Below, piece after piece: positions 46,601-52,960 of a stretch of 64,000 bases of DNA. Made by a program: the position numbers and the translations under genes. Under the pieces are notes generated by a model that was not told the DNA's origin, searched no databases, and worked only from the letters and a program-made list of their open reading frames with translations. The stretch's first letter is position 1. The number at the start of each line of letters is the position of its first letter. The stretch spans positions 25,204-89,203 of the forward strand of contig JHYK01000014.1 of NCBI GenBank assembly GCA_000621405.1, read 5' to 3'. The stretch comes from Lachnospiraceae bacterium AC3007. Lineage in GTDB: Bacteria > Bacillota > Clostridia > Lachnospirales > Lachnospiraceae.

Positions 46601-46626
46601 CAGGTTCAAAGAAAAAGAAGAAATAA
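40681..46626 (+). CDS. Giant 1981-residue protein with a papain-like Cys peptidase signature
   Basis: No signal peptide and no membrane helix are seen. Residues 1-1250 are highly charged and mostly helical, with coiled-coil-like Lys/Glu stretches. A Gln/Pro-rich linker leads to a region of about 170 residues with VQDIQNCWACSGAALFNKF (Cys 1298), QHYLTITKIDGDMITYLDSN (His 1442, Asp 1458). The CWA context, the spacing and the order Cys-His-Asp match papain-like folds such as C39 or AvrRpt2-type (C70) peptidases. A second linker with PAGVPLPAGVPLP and many Gln follows, then about 450 more helical residues ending in a Lys/Ser-rich tail. The gene has its own promoter. No full-length family was recognised; function unknown. 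Confidence 0.8.
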   Translation: MGIFGSKKKTKQEHVFENPEKYITPTGDEIKKAMISPQEHVEEVKTETEEYYERILRNSLQKNTALKLKSIDSSEKEGWTTVSTRRNPVFRQKLPAARDTYKARKAEDKAKKDARRTFCYADLNTVREKASLETYFGAWKQGDPGYSGEDAADDPALTEYVQGILSMELNNAVFTDDYLSDHMAEMFEYTRKLRHYSLMKQKYPNFFAHLSDDKKALLETRVAASGAVGGILKAHMKLHGLELDRSNKGFKVRMVQQTAKNNAQRERDKTKYEQDLKAFLDRNVYEEEVNLARTYTDLKSFRSKNAAEELGGRLAGYKEALSACGEEITLASGEMEKAWKVRDGLLADQKILLRHYDEEQNEVKKSEYRLKIVRNNRRIRLASNHADHYRDFLDFVTGQVSSVKRGTARFLEAENQEALLDIIRLKAMGDCLEEGFVASDKMEASRRAKELRKDIEVKSDPKNKDWEVIDYKEQSAVEANELEQFVRNSSYLSMPMDSFYALVRNYKQVKKKSDKFTSLVNKAEKNQRAGKKAASYFASIGHFDKISENDRFGVLFLDPFNEEEARINVSGREMNRYEAFLLYCEYTPGERSDAKTVQEVTEKAIKPLLDEFLAMTPEKVAGMKCPEDPDLESREYWHNRSIVFALYDTLVNLQNLDRWNIPLSDEQRAHLIALGKVAETEIGAYQTFETQMNDPLSDLLKDDRLKGDTLNKLHDNVFFPYYDDREPDDPKVAKRIGRFGADNPGLKVDIAKKKAKQKTAIPEAMGYYISGLYAQQNSAIKGEGKADVTKLYESKRREALKSMEDARNAPVRDELKKIRQFFPEATEAEARARISEEKLQEKIKKSVTGDLERIWKLNLGSTSSGAGDIRSFAIFLRPVEYTANGQVEKKSKDNHAANERDIADYASGNPAYRNRVLRRIGKEVCAMKITDEMFTLEYMQQHPEEIFEIIEKVHGLQNIVEEYADFFVSDAFTEEERDILRQRILDSKALSNLSMVFGVYKQSYLGDMSMKNVKMTDKEKLDWGKRNRDTNLNLARVMADDESELGLKGALEIHKKRAALYADKDKADRIRRASVLWAKTKSELAKTQKENEFMSLEKKRLPEGPKKARLMAKREQLAAEYEEKIKAIKAKLALAEEIQSYVYEEKESLSPEAQKLFDAEAKETVIHAEYEKSYEERVEEIRADQAKTEAARKAAEGEEPVEKRAQDLSKDALFNAMAELEEEDVYEDMSGGQEIKEEIHQEDRILKEAPEQPEVIQKAPVQEQVQAPGQQQVQGPVYHAESSLAEGTSYEVQDIQNCWACSGAALFNKFAELKDGHVAAPLNQFDIRGYEPKREELKSLDEVNAISSVQLDKEGYDNTAAELYNYMGTGKMGSGSIFEVSDFFLKKRRDFVLNQMEFRMNGGMSEQDIAAYNAQKGLFMKQVNDVLSTGNLVALYKPSGQHYLTITKIDGDMITYLDSNKPVGQMERTEHVEMVFTRNEEGSNMSITWFSALKDPEEMKKDHPGLQYDEQQGYSHTVKEELYAGALNLAQKEGICITKSQSDPVLGQDAVKIHTYIPKHPAGVPLPAGVPLPVGEQEMQQPLQQEGQQILQQEMQQQMPLGEQEKQQNNIKLIIRKKKEQDGPSPRWNIEKDKDKIKAHIDRQSGVIYQRTDLIEGREKTRPRSWIKTHIDHDTTNGRKSRAFTGILSYFKGDDDEMAWATYNGLTVRNKDVTSDQKKAKSRAIERIFELFLEFDLSRLDIKDPNEMLSEDFFDARLMTYLAFEFPPEYLRDYEALMSDPEADCALDAEQVKEVRSRWDLLFKAAAWFNTYPECAAAPGMTEKTLKDLLTKDMNELAGLGIKDYRNSKIYNSLALIVSDNKQDSFCPGKDISELYEYYRKQNKLGENNLTASSLEAIQRRAQKEGVFPKDEFDHKMTEQEKKEDEEYRARRNAEKKKKQLENDGWDFLDDAGESLKVMSKSSSKSASKAVKKTGSKKKKK

Positions 46627-46672
46627 CTCCGTTAACTGACGGATCGTTCCGTCCGGGTCTTACAAGGAGGTC

Positions 46673-48055
46673 ATGATGAAGAAGAGTTACGGTAGATATC
46701 TGGCTGCTGTTGCAGCAGCGGTCATTGCTGCAGCATCTGTGCTTTTTACGGCATGCGGGCAGGACGGAGCTTCCACGCAGGGCCTTACACAGGCTCTTGA
46801 AGAAGAGCAGGCCAAAGCTGATGCTGCCCTTGAGACCTTTGAGCAGGCATCTGAGGCGCTGGATAAGGCTGTGGAGGGGCAGGAAGAAGCGGATAAGAAA
46901 GATACCGCTGACGAGGCGGCTGATACGGCTGATGCCGCGGTGAACGGGGCCGTGGAGGGACTGCCGGAATACACTGTGGAAGGAAGCACCGATCTTCCGG
47001 GGCATTTCTTTCTTTCATTCGTCTATTCAAGGAATATCATCATGATGGACGGGAAGGGCAATGTAGTCTGGTCGAAGCACGAGGAGCAGCCTTCGAAGGA
47101 CGCTCATACAGGCTGGTGGGATTTCAAAAAGCATGTCGTGGACGGCAAGACATATTACAGCTATCATGACCAGATCGCGGACTATGACAATTTCGGATTT
47201 GAAGGATTTGCGCCCGGCGACCGCGTGCTTCTGGATGAGGACTTCAATGAGATCAAAAGGATCAGATTTGAGGAGTCCGATACCGTGGAGAAGGACCATC
47301 CCCTTGACGGCCATGATTTCCTGATGATAGATCCCGACCACTATTTTCTGTCCGGTTATCTGAAGGATACGGTCTACAATCACCCTGACTATCCCGACGG
47401 CTCGAGCGTGGTCTATTCATATATCCAGGAGGTGGATCACGGTAAGGCGGTGTGGGATTTTAAGAGCATCGATTATCCCGAACTGTACGATCTCGTGGTG
47501 ACGGACGGCTCGGACACGGCGGATGATTTTGCGAATGAACAGACTGACGTGCCCGACATAGTGCATTTCAACGCAATGCGCCTTGATGATGACGGGAATC
47601 TTGTGTGCTCTTTCAGGCATCTGTCCACCATACTCTGTCTCGACCGCACAAAGCAGACAGACCAGATCAGGTGGAAGCTCTCCGGGAAGGGCGATGATTT
47701 CGGACTTGCCGAGGATCAGAAGACGTGCTGTCAGCATTACGTTACGGTTGACGGCGATGACGTCATGGTATTCAACAACGGAAATAAAGACAAGAAGACC
47801 GATATCAGGATATTCAGCCTCGACAAAGACAGAATGAAGGCTGATGTAAAGATAATGCAGATACCGGGGAAATTCAGTTCTGCCTGCGGAGATGTGCAGC
47901 ATATTTCAGGTGATACATATATGATCGGGTGGGGCAGAAGCGAAAATGACGGCACATGCATGTCGGTCTGTGATCTTGCAGCCGAAAAAGAGCTGCTGAA
48001 GGTCACGCTCGCCAATCCGAATAATTTTACATACAGGTGCACATATTATGAATGA
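46673..48055 (+). CDS. Arylsulfotransferase-like lipoprotein
   Basis: About 460 residues. A lipoprotein signal ends in SVLFTACGQ, followed by a helical Ala/Glu-rich stalk of about 80 residues. The rest has a propeller-like pattern of strands: NIIMMDGKGNVVWSK, then PLDGHDFLMIDPDHYFLSGY, SYIQEVDHGKAVWDFKSIDY and VHFNAMRLDDDGNLVCSF. This order resembles bacterial arylsulfotransferase (ASST) proteins, which move sulfate between phenols using a catalytic His. Whether the catalytic residues are kept could not be judged, so only the fold is claimed. Starts at 46673 or 46676 are both possible after a strong ggagg. It overlaps the next small gene by 8 bases. Confidence 0.7.
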   Translation: MMKKSYGRYLAAVAAAVIAAASVLFTACGQDGASTQGLTQALEEEQAKADAALETFEQASEALDKAVEGQEEADKKDTADEAADTADAAVNGAVEGLPEYTVEGSTDLPGHFFLSFVYSRNIIMMDGKGNVVWSKHEEQPSKDAHTGWWDFKKHVVDGKTYYSYHDQIADYDNFGFEGFAPGDRVLLDEDFNEIKRIRFEESDTVEKDHPLDGHDFLMIDPDHYFLSGYLKDTVYNHPDYPDGSSVVYSYIQEVDHGKAVWDFKSIDYPELYDLVVTDGSDTADDFANEQTDVPDIVHFNAMRLDDDGNLVCSFRHLSTILCLDRTKQTDQIRWKLSGKGDDFGLAEDQKTCCQHYVTVDGDDVMVFNNGNKDKKTDIRIFSLDKDRMKADVKIMQIPGKFSSACGDVQHISGDTYMIGWGRSENDGTCMSVCDLAAEKELLKVTLANPNNFTYRCTYYE

Positions 48056-48230
48056 ACAAGAGAACAGCTGGACTTACGGCAATAAGACCGGAGCCGTACA
48101 GCTGGTCATGACACTGAATGAGCATCCGGAATACTACGATCCCGACCTGCTTTTTGAAAAGGCCACCGACGCGGACAAAGAGCGGGCAAAGGAAGCGATC
48201 GCGGCTGCAAGGGAAGCATTCGGAAAATAA
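48048..48230 (+). CDS. Small protein coupled to the ASST-like gene
   Basis: 60 residues, acidic and helical, ending in DADKERAKEAIAAAREAFGK. The ATG lies inside the last codons of the ASST-like gene (tattATGAATGA), so it could be translated by ribosomes ending that gene. No family was recognised. It is short, but its amino-acid composition looks like a real protein. Confidence 0.55.
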   Translation: MNEQENSWTYGNKTGAVQLVMTLNEHPEYYDPDLLFEKATDADKERAKEAIAAAREAFGK

Positions 48231-48231
48231 G

Positions 48232-48257
48232 TCACCGGGGGACGGTTCTTTGATTGA
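48232..48257 (+). repeat. REP-like repeat, copy 2
   Basis: tca-ccgggggacggttctttgat-tga: the same GGGGACGGTTCTTT core as at 39656, again with complementary ends (tca/tga). Confidence 0.5.
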
Positions 48258-48282
48258 CCCTCTCGAACAAATGTTCTATAAT
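48254..48282 (+). promoter_or_regulatory. Promoter of the 98-residue protein gene
   Basis: TTGACC (48254-48259) and TATAAT (48277-48282), spacer 17 bases: a near-consensus housekeeping promoter. The -35 box overlaps the end of the REP-like repeat. Confidence 0.7.
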
Positions 48283-48315
48283 ATACCGTACACAGTAAGG
48301 GGGCGTACGGTATAT
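48281..48315 (+). promoter_or_regulatory. Inverted repeat spanning the promoter end and start codon
   Basis: atataccgtac (48281-48291) and gtacggtatat (48305-48315) are perfect 11-bp arms. The loop contains the ribosome site aaggggg, and the right arm takes in the first two bases of the ATG at 48314. It could be an operator or an RNA hairpin affecting translation. Confidence 0.6.
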
Positions 48316-48610
48316 GAATGTAAAGAAAAGACAGATCCCTCAGCCGGTGGATGTCATATGCCAGCAGAATAAGGACGGAACCATGCTCCCGATCAGGGTG
48401 AGGCTTACCGATGAGGACGGAGCGACACAGACTTATACTGTCAAGGAATACAAAGACCTGTCCCATCAGGGTACCAGAGAGATGCCGGATGGCATGTATG
48501 TTACTGACAGGACGTATGTATTTGAGTGCCAGGTGCTGGCATTTGGAAGGTATAAGATGATAAGACTGTATTATGAGCCTTCGGTCATGATATGGAAGAT
48601 GACGGTGTGA
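48314..48610 (+). CDS. Conserved-looking small protein of unknown function
   Basis: 98 residues, mostly beta-strand pattern: RQIPQPVDVICQQNKDGTML, then PIRVRLTDEDGATQTYTVKE, then VFECQVLAFGRYKMIRLYYE and PSVMIWKM. Similar small beta-rich proteins of unknown role occur in many Clostridia (recalled, not checked). It has a strong promoter and an inverted repeat over its start codon. There is no signal peptide. Confidence 0.75.
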   Translation: MNVKKRQIPQPVDVICQQNKDGTMLPIRVRLTDEDGATQTYTVKEYKDLSHQGTREMPDGMYVTDRTYVFECQVLAFGRYKMIRLYYEPSVMIWKMTV

Positions 48611-48662
48611 CCATATGGTGTATAATACATGATATATTTTCAAAAAGAGGACAGCTGGATCG

Positions 48663-48971
48663 ATGAATAACCACGGACCGTTATTATGCATCTTTTCCCT
48701 TGGATTCATGTTTCTGATGCCGGCCTTTAATTTTATGTTCGGCAGCGTGTTCATGAATGGAGATATTTCAGGCTCGACCGCACGCGGTTTCGGCGTGATG
48801 ATAGGGCTTGAGATCATATCGTATATAACCGCATGGGCGCTTGCCATCATAGCAAGAGTGAGATACAGGAGCACGTTCAGTCTGGTCGTGCTTATAATAT
48901 ATGGTGTGATGACTGTTCTTTCAATAGTGGCGGTCATTGCGCTGTTTGGAATGTTTGCGGGTCTGTTCTGA
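48663..48971 (+). CDS. Small three-helix membrane protein
   Basis: 102 residues with three hydrophobic segments: LLCIFSLGFMFLMPAFNFMF, VMIGLEIISYITAWALAIIA and LVVLIIYGVMTVLSIVAVIA. No charged motif or family was recognised. It lies 52 bases after the 98-residue gene, with a -10-like tataat at about 48620 between them, so it may have its own transcript. Confidence 0.65.
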   Translation: MNNHGPLLCIFSLGFMFLMPAFNFMFGSVFMNGDISGSTARGFGVMIGLEIISYITAWALAIIARVRYRSTFSLVVLIIYGVMTVLSIVAVIALFGMFAGLF

Positions 48972-49004
48972 CCCTTAAAATAATAAACTGCAAAAGGAGA
49001 TCTC

Positions 49005-50459
49005 ATGGATAACAGTTCAATAGCTGACAGCATAGACAACGGTGTAGGCCAGTTTGCCGCTGAAGCAAGTATTGAAGTGGATGATCTTGTGCCATTATTT
49101 GATCCGGCTGCTTACCCGGAGGAGCAGCGTGGGCTCATTACAGAGTGTAACCGGAGGATAGATGAAGCGAACAGCAAATACAGGATCGCCAAATTCAGAG
49201 AGGATATGTTCGCCAAGGGATTAAAAGCGGGCATGTATTTCTGCACGTTTGACCGTGACGAGAACATGCTGAGTTTTGAGTTCAATGATGAGACCCGGCA
49301 GATGCTGGGTTACGACGGACTGGAAGATCTGCCGGATGAGTTTGACAGCTGGGTGAAGACTCTTGTCCCTGAAGAGCGGGATGGCATCGTGAAGCTGTTC
49401 TGGGATTCGGTCCGTATACATCGCGAGCTGCCGGATATCACACACGCCACCTATCGTATGCAGAAGAAGGACGGCGGGATCATCTGGGTCACGGGAGCGG
49501 GTCGTTTTATACGACGCCAGGATGACGGCTCCCTGGAGATCTACATGGGCTGCTATCGGGATATCACTGCGCAGCAGGAGAGAGAGGAGCATCTGAAGAT
49601 CATCGAGGCCATCGGAAGGGTCTTTAATTTCTCCATTTTTATTGATGTCAGCGATATGAGTTACCGCATGATCAGTACCAATGAATATGTAGAGAAGGTC
49701 GAGCGTGATCCGGACGCCCTCCGGTTCCTCAAGAATAATGTCGATGCCACCGTGGCGGAGAGCTTCCACAAAAGTCTGTATGACTGGCTGGATAAAGATA
49801 AGATCCTTGCAGCCCTTGAAGAGCACGGATCGTCAAGTCAGGAATTTTACAGTGAGAGCGCCAAGCGATGGTTCAACGGTATCTTTCTGGTCGGTGACAG
49901 GAACGAAGACGGGAGCATCGCGCACATAGTCTATGGCTGTGTGGACACCACGGATACCAAGCTGCAGAGTCTGGCACAGCAGAAAAAGATCTCTGAATTC
50001 GAGACTGAGATCTATATAGACTCTCTGTCCAGGATAAGGAACAGGAAGTTCCTGGATGACAAGCTCGTCTATGAGCCATGCAAAGCCGTGGTCATGGCCG
50101 ATATCGATCTGTTCAAGGAGATCAATGATACGGCAGGCCACCAGGGCGGTGATGAAGTGATACAAAGAGTCGCCGGGCTTCTGGAGAAGTCCGTGCGAAA
50201 AGAGGACGTGGTCATCCGATACGGCGGTGACGAATTTATGATGGTATTCTTCGATATCACCGGGGAAGAGCTGGAAAGCAAGCTGTCATATCTGCAGTCC
50301 GAGGTGCACAGCATCACTCTTGAAGATTGTCCCGCCATCCGGATAACCATGAGTTTTGGCGGCGCATTCGGGACAGAGCTTGTGGGCAATCTCATCGGGA
50401 CAGCCGACAAGGCACTTTATGAATCAAAAAAGAAGCGGGATACATATACGATTTTTTAG
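49005..50459 (+). CDS. Diguanylate cyclase with PAS sensor domains
   Basis: 484 residues, cytoplasmic. A PAS domain with a PAC-like end (residues about 65-190: FDRDENMLSFEFNDETRQML, then GGIIWVTGAGRFIRRQDDGS) is followed by a second PAS-like part and a C-terminal GGDEF domain. ADIDLFKEINDTAGHQGGDE and RYGGDEFMMVFF are intact, and RKED just before RYGGDEF is the RxxD product-inhibition site. So it should make cyclic-di-GMP. An aaaggaga site precedes the ATG. Only 46 bases separate it from a double-glycine peptide gene, so the two are probably co-transcribed. Confidence 0.92.
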   Translation: MDNSSIADSIDNGVGQFAAEASIEVDDLVPLFDPAAYPEEQRGLITECNRRIDEANSKYRIAKFREDMFAKGLKAGMYFCTFDRDENMLSFEFNDETRQMLGYDGLEDLPDEFDSWVKTLVPEERDGIVKLFWDSVRIHRELPDITHATYRMQKKDGGIIWVTGAGRFIRRQDDGSLEIYMGCYRDITAQQEREEHLKIIEAIGRVFNFSIFIDVSDMSYRMISTNEYVEKVERDPDALRFLKNNVDATVAESFHKSLYDWLDKDKILAALEEHGSSSQEFYSESAKRWFNGIFLVGDRNEDGSIAHIVYGCVDTTDTKLQSLAQQKKISEFETEIYIDSLSRIRNRKFLDDKLVYEPCKAVVMADIDLFKEINDTAGHQGGDEVIQRVAGLLEKSVRKEDVVIRYGGDEFMMVFFDITGEELESKLSYLQSEVHSITLEDCPAIRITMSFGGAFGTELVGNLIGTADKALYESKKKRDTYTIF

Positions 50460-50505
50460 GATCACCTTAAACACCGGCCACTGACAGTTGCAACAGGAGG
50501 AAAAA

Positions 50506-50691
50506 ATGAAACTTACAAATGATATCAGGCATAAAATCGATAATGCAGCATCTGAAGAAGATGTACAGGCTATCCTGGAGAATATCAAGGGTGAGGTACA
50601 GGACGCAGGCGTGATCCTCGATGATGAGGACCTGGATAAAGCGTCAGGCGGTAAGTATTTTCGACCCACACGAAACGGCAGAGTAAGTTGA
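50506..50691 (+). CDS. Double-glycine precursor peptide 1 (Nif11-like leader)
   Basis: 61 residues. The leader (1-49) is helical and acidic, ending in ILDDEDLDKASGG; the EEDVQAILENIKGEVQDAG part is like the short Nif11-type leaders that go with NHLM transporters. Cutting after GG would leave KYFRPTRNGRVS, a 12-residue basic peptide without Cys. ATG 50506 is chosen because AGGAGG lies 5 bases before it; an upstream TTG at 50488 lacks such a site. It follows the diguanylate cyclase gene and converges on the transporter genes. Whether the product is a bacteriocin or a signal is unknown. Confidence 0.82.
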   Translation: MKLTNDIRHKIDNAASEEDVQAILENIKGEVQDAGVILDDEDLDKASGGKYFRPTRNGRVS

Positions 50692-50731
50692 TCTGACAGA
50701 CTAAGGCAGAAAAGAGGGCGTGAGTCTGAGG

Positions 50732-50758
50732 GTGTCAAAAGGTACGTCCCCCTGACAC
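50732..50758 (-). repeat. REP-like repeat, copy 3
   Basis: Read on the minus strand: gtgtca-gggggacgtacctt-ttgacac. The core is like copies 1 and 2 and the ends are complementary (gtgtca/tgacac). It covers the stop codon of the ABC transporter gene. Confidence 0.5.
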
Positions 50759-52945
50759 ATTCCTGCGCTCCACCTGCTGGCGCTTTACAAGTTCTGCAAA
50801 AAATCCATTCTTTGCGATAAGTTCATCATATGTTCCGTCCTCGACGATCTTACCATCGTCGAGCACGATGATCCTGTCACAGTTCTTTATCGTCGACAGC
50901 CTGTGGGCGATCACGACTCTCGTGCATTTCAGCGAATCAAGGGAATCCGATACCTGCTTCTGGGTGATATTATCAAGGGCGCTCGTAGCCTCGTCAAACA
51001 TGAGTATCTTAGGCTTCGGTGCTATCGCCCTCGCTATCATGAGACGCTGCCTCTGTCCGCCTGATATGCCTCCGTTGCCCTCGGAGATGATAGTGAACAT
51101 ATTCATGGGCATCTCGCGGATATCATCCGCAATACCTGCCATCTCTGCGGCTTCCCACGCATCTTCCAGAGTCAGCTGCGGGGCGGAGATCACGATATTG
51201 GAATAGATATCTCCCAGGAAAAGAGAGCTGTTCTGCATCACTGTTCCGATCTTGCTCCGGAGCGACTTGATATCTATGCTGTTGATATCGCGCCCGTCAT
51301 AATACACAGTTCCCTTCTGCGCCCTTTCAAACCCGAGCATGATCCGCATAAGAGTTGATTTGCCGCATCCGGTCCTGCCTGTTATCGCTATGTACTCACC
51401 CGGGCGGATCTTAAGGCTTAAGTCGTCCAGAACAGGCGGCATATCATCGGTGTAGCGGAAGGTCACATTATTAAGTTCGATACCGCCGGACAGTTTTTCT
51501 ATCACCGGCTTTTCTTCAGAGACCTCGGGAGCAGTCTCAAGTATCGGACGTATCAGTTCGAGCATAGGAGCTATCTGAGATGCAGGCTCCAGGATGGGGA
51601 TCAGTGCGGTGAAGGCTCCGCTTACCATGGCGAAAGCAGCATTAAAGGCATAGTACTGGCCTGTATCCACCTGATTGCTGACAGCAGAATAATATATGAT
51701 CATGGTCCCGATAAGCGATATTGCAGTGATGACAGCCGGATAAGCCTTCAGGAAAAGGGGCGGATCGTAAAGATAAGCCGACTGCGCTGCATAGGCATTC
51801 CCCCACTTGGAAAAGGCTCTTCTTTCAGCTCCCGCCAGCTTGATCTTCTGTATCCCGACCAGGAGGGAGTAAGACAGACCGCTCTCTTTTGCGGCAAGCT
51901 CCTTCTGAGTCATGTTTATCTTTGACTTGAATACGATCACCAGTATCATGACGAGCATCTGCAGGCCTGCCACAATAAAGGCAGGAACAGCAAGCGAGGG
52001 CGCGAAGGCTGCTATCTGAAAGATATAGATAAATGAGAACAGCGCCGTCACAAAACCTGAAAGTCCCATATTAATGAGCTGTGTGACAAAGAGGTTCATG
52101 TTCTGCACGCGATTCGCAAGATCACCCGCCGAATAATCCTTGAAGAAGTCGCCCGGCAGGGTAAGGATCCTCATCATAGTCGCTGATTCGATGTTAATAT
52201 TCAGCCTTAAAGAGATCCTTTGAAGGAAGAGCTCCTGTACAGTGCCGAAAAGCTGGCTGGAAAGCGATGCAAGTATCATAAATACGGCAATGGCTGCAAG
52301 AGCACGGACACTTCCTATCGAGACAATATCAGAAAAAAGATTCTCCGTGATCCACGGGATAAGCATGCCGACAGCAGTCGCGATAAGCGCAAAGCCAAAG
52401 TATCCGGCCTTGCTCGGTCCATCTACGGAATCTATGATGTATCTGCAGATATCCTTTACGGTAAGAGCTTTTGTGGGAAACGGCTTATAAAAGGCAATAG
52501 CCTCACCGGAAAACAGTTTTTCATGCGCTGCACATACCTTTGCCATCAGTCCTGTTTCGGGATCGAGATATTTATACCCGGAAGTTCCGGAAGGTATCAG
52601 AGCTGTGGGCTTCCCGTTTTCTTTGAAGGTCGTGAGCATTGGCCCGGATGCATCTTTTCTCCAGCCTTCTCTGAGTGTGACCTCTCTTGTCATGATACCG
52701 TGCGGGCGAAGCAGGAATTCAAGGACTTCATCTATGGATCTTATCCTGTCCGGGACTTCCATCTCCTTTATGCGATAGTATCTCAGAACGGCTCCTATCG
52801 CATCAGTCGCCTGTCCCTTTTCGTCACGATATGCCGCCGTAAGGCGCTGACCCATGACAGAACCCGCTATCCTCAGGCACGAATCTTCGAAAGCATCGAG
52901 ATCATTGGCTTTTCTTATATCTATCTGCTCATCAAACCAGCTCAT
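50735..52945 (-). CDS. NHLM-type peptide export ABC transporter, permease/ATPase
   Basis: 736 residues. A soluble N-terminal domain of about 150 residues without peptidase motifs is followed by a six-helix ABC membrane domain (about 170-460) and an ATPase domain with GRTGCGKSTLMRIMLG (Walker A), ISGGQRQRLMIARAI (signature) and ILMFDEATSALD (Walker B). This is the layout of the second transporter of NHLM bacteriocin systems (ABC2 type). It starts 15 bases after the peptidase-containing transporter. The 3' end runs into a REP-like repeat, so the last residues (SGGRTF) may be recent. Confidence 0.9.
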   Translation of the reverse strand: MSWFDEQIDIRKANDLDAFEDSCLRIAGSVMGQRLTAAYRDEKGQATDAIGAVLRYYRIKEMEVPDRIRSIDEVLEFLLRPHGIMTREVTLREGWRKDASGPMLTTFKENGKPTALIPSGTSGYKYLDPETGLMAKVCAAHEKLFSGEAIAFYKPFPTKALTVKDICRYIIDSVDGPSKAGYFGFALIATAVGMLIPWITENLFSDIVSIGSVRALAAIAVFMILASLSSQLFGTVQELFLQRISLRLNINIESATMMRILTLPGDFFKDYSAGDLANRVQNMNLFVTQLINMGLSGFVTALFSFIYIFQIAAFAPSLAVPAFIVAGLQMLVMILVIVFKSKINMTQKELAAKESGLSYSLLVGIQKIKLAGAERRAFSKWGNAYAAQSAYLYDPPLFLKAYPAVITAISLIGTMIIYYSAVSNQVDTGQYYAFNAAFAMVSGAFTALIPILEPASQIAPMLELIRPILETAPEVSEEKPVIEKLSGGIELNNVTFRYTDDMPPVLDDLSLKIRPGEYIAITGRTGCGKSTLMRIMLGFERAQKGTVYYDGRDINSIDIKSLRSKIGTVMQNSSLFLGDIYSNIVISAPQLTLEDAWEAAEMAGIADDIREMPMNMFTIISEGNGGISGGQRQRLMIARAIAPKPKILMFDEATSALDNITQKQVSDSLDSLKCTRVVIAHRLSTIKNCDRIIVLDDGKIVEDGTYDELIAKNGFFAELVKRQQVERRNVSGGRTF

Positions 52946-52960
52946 GTGTTGATTCTCCGT

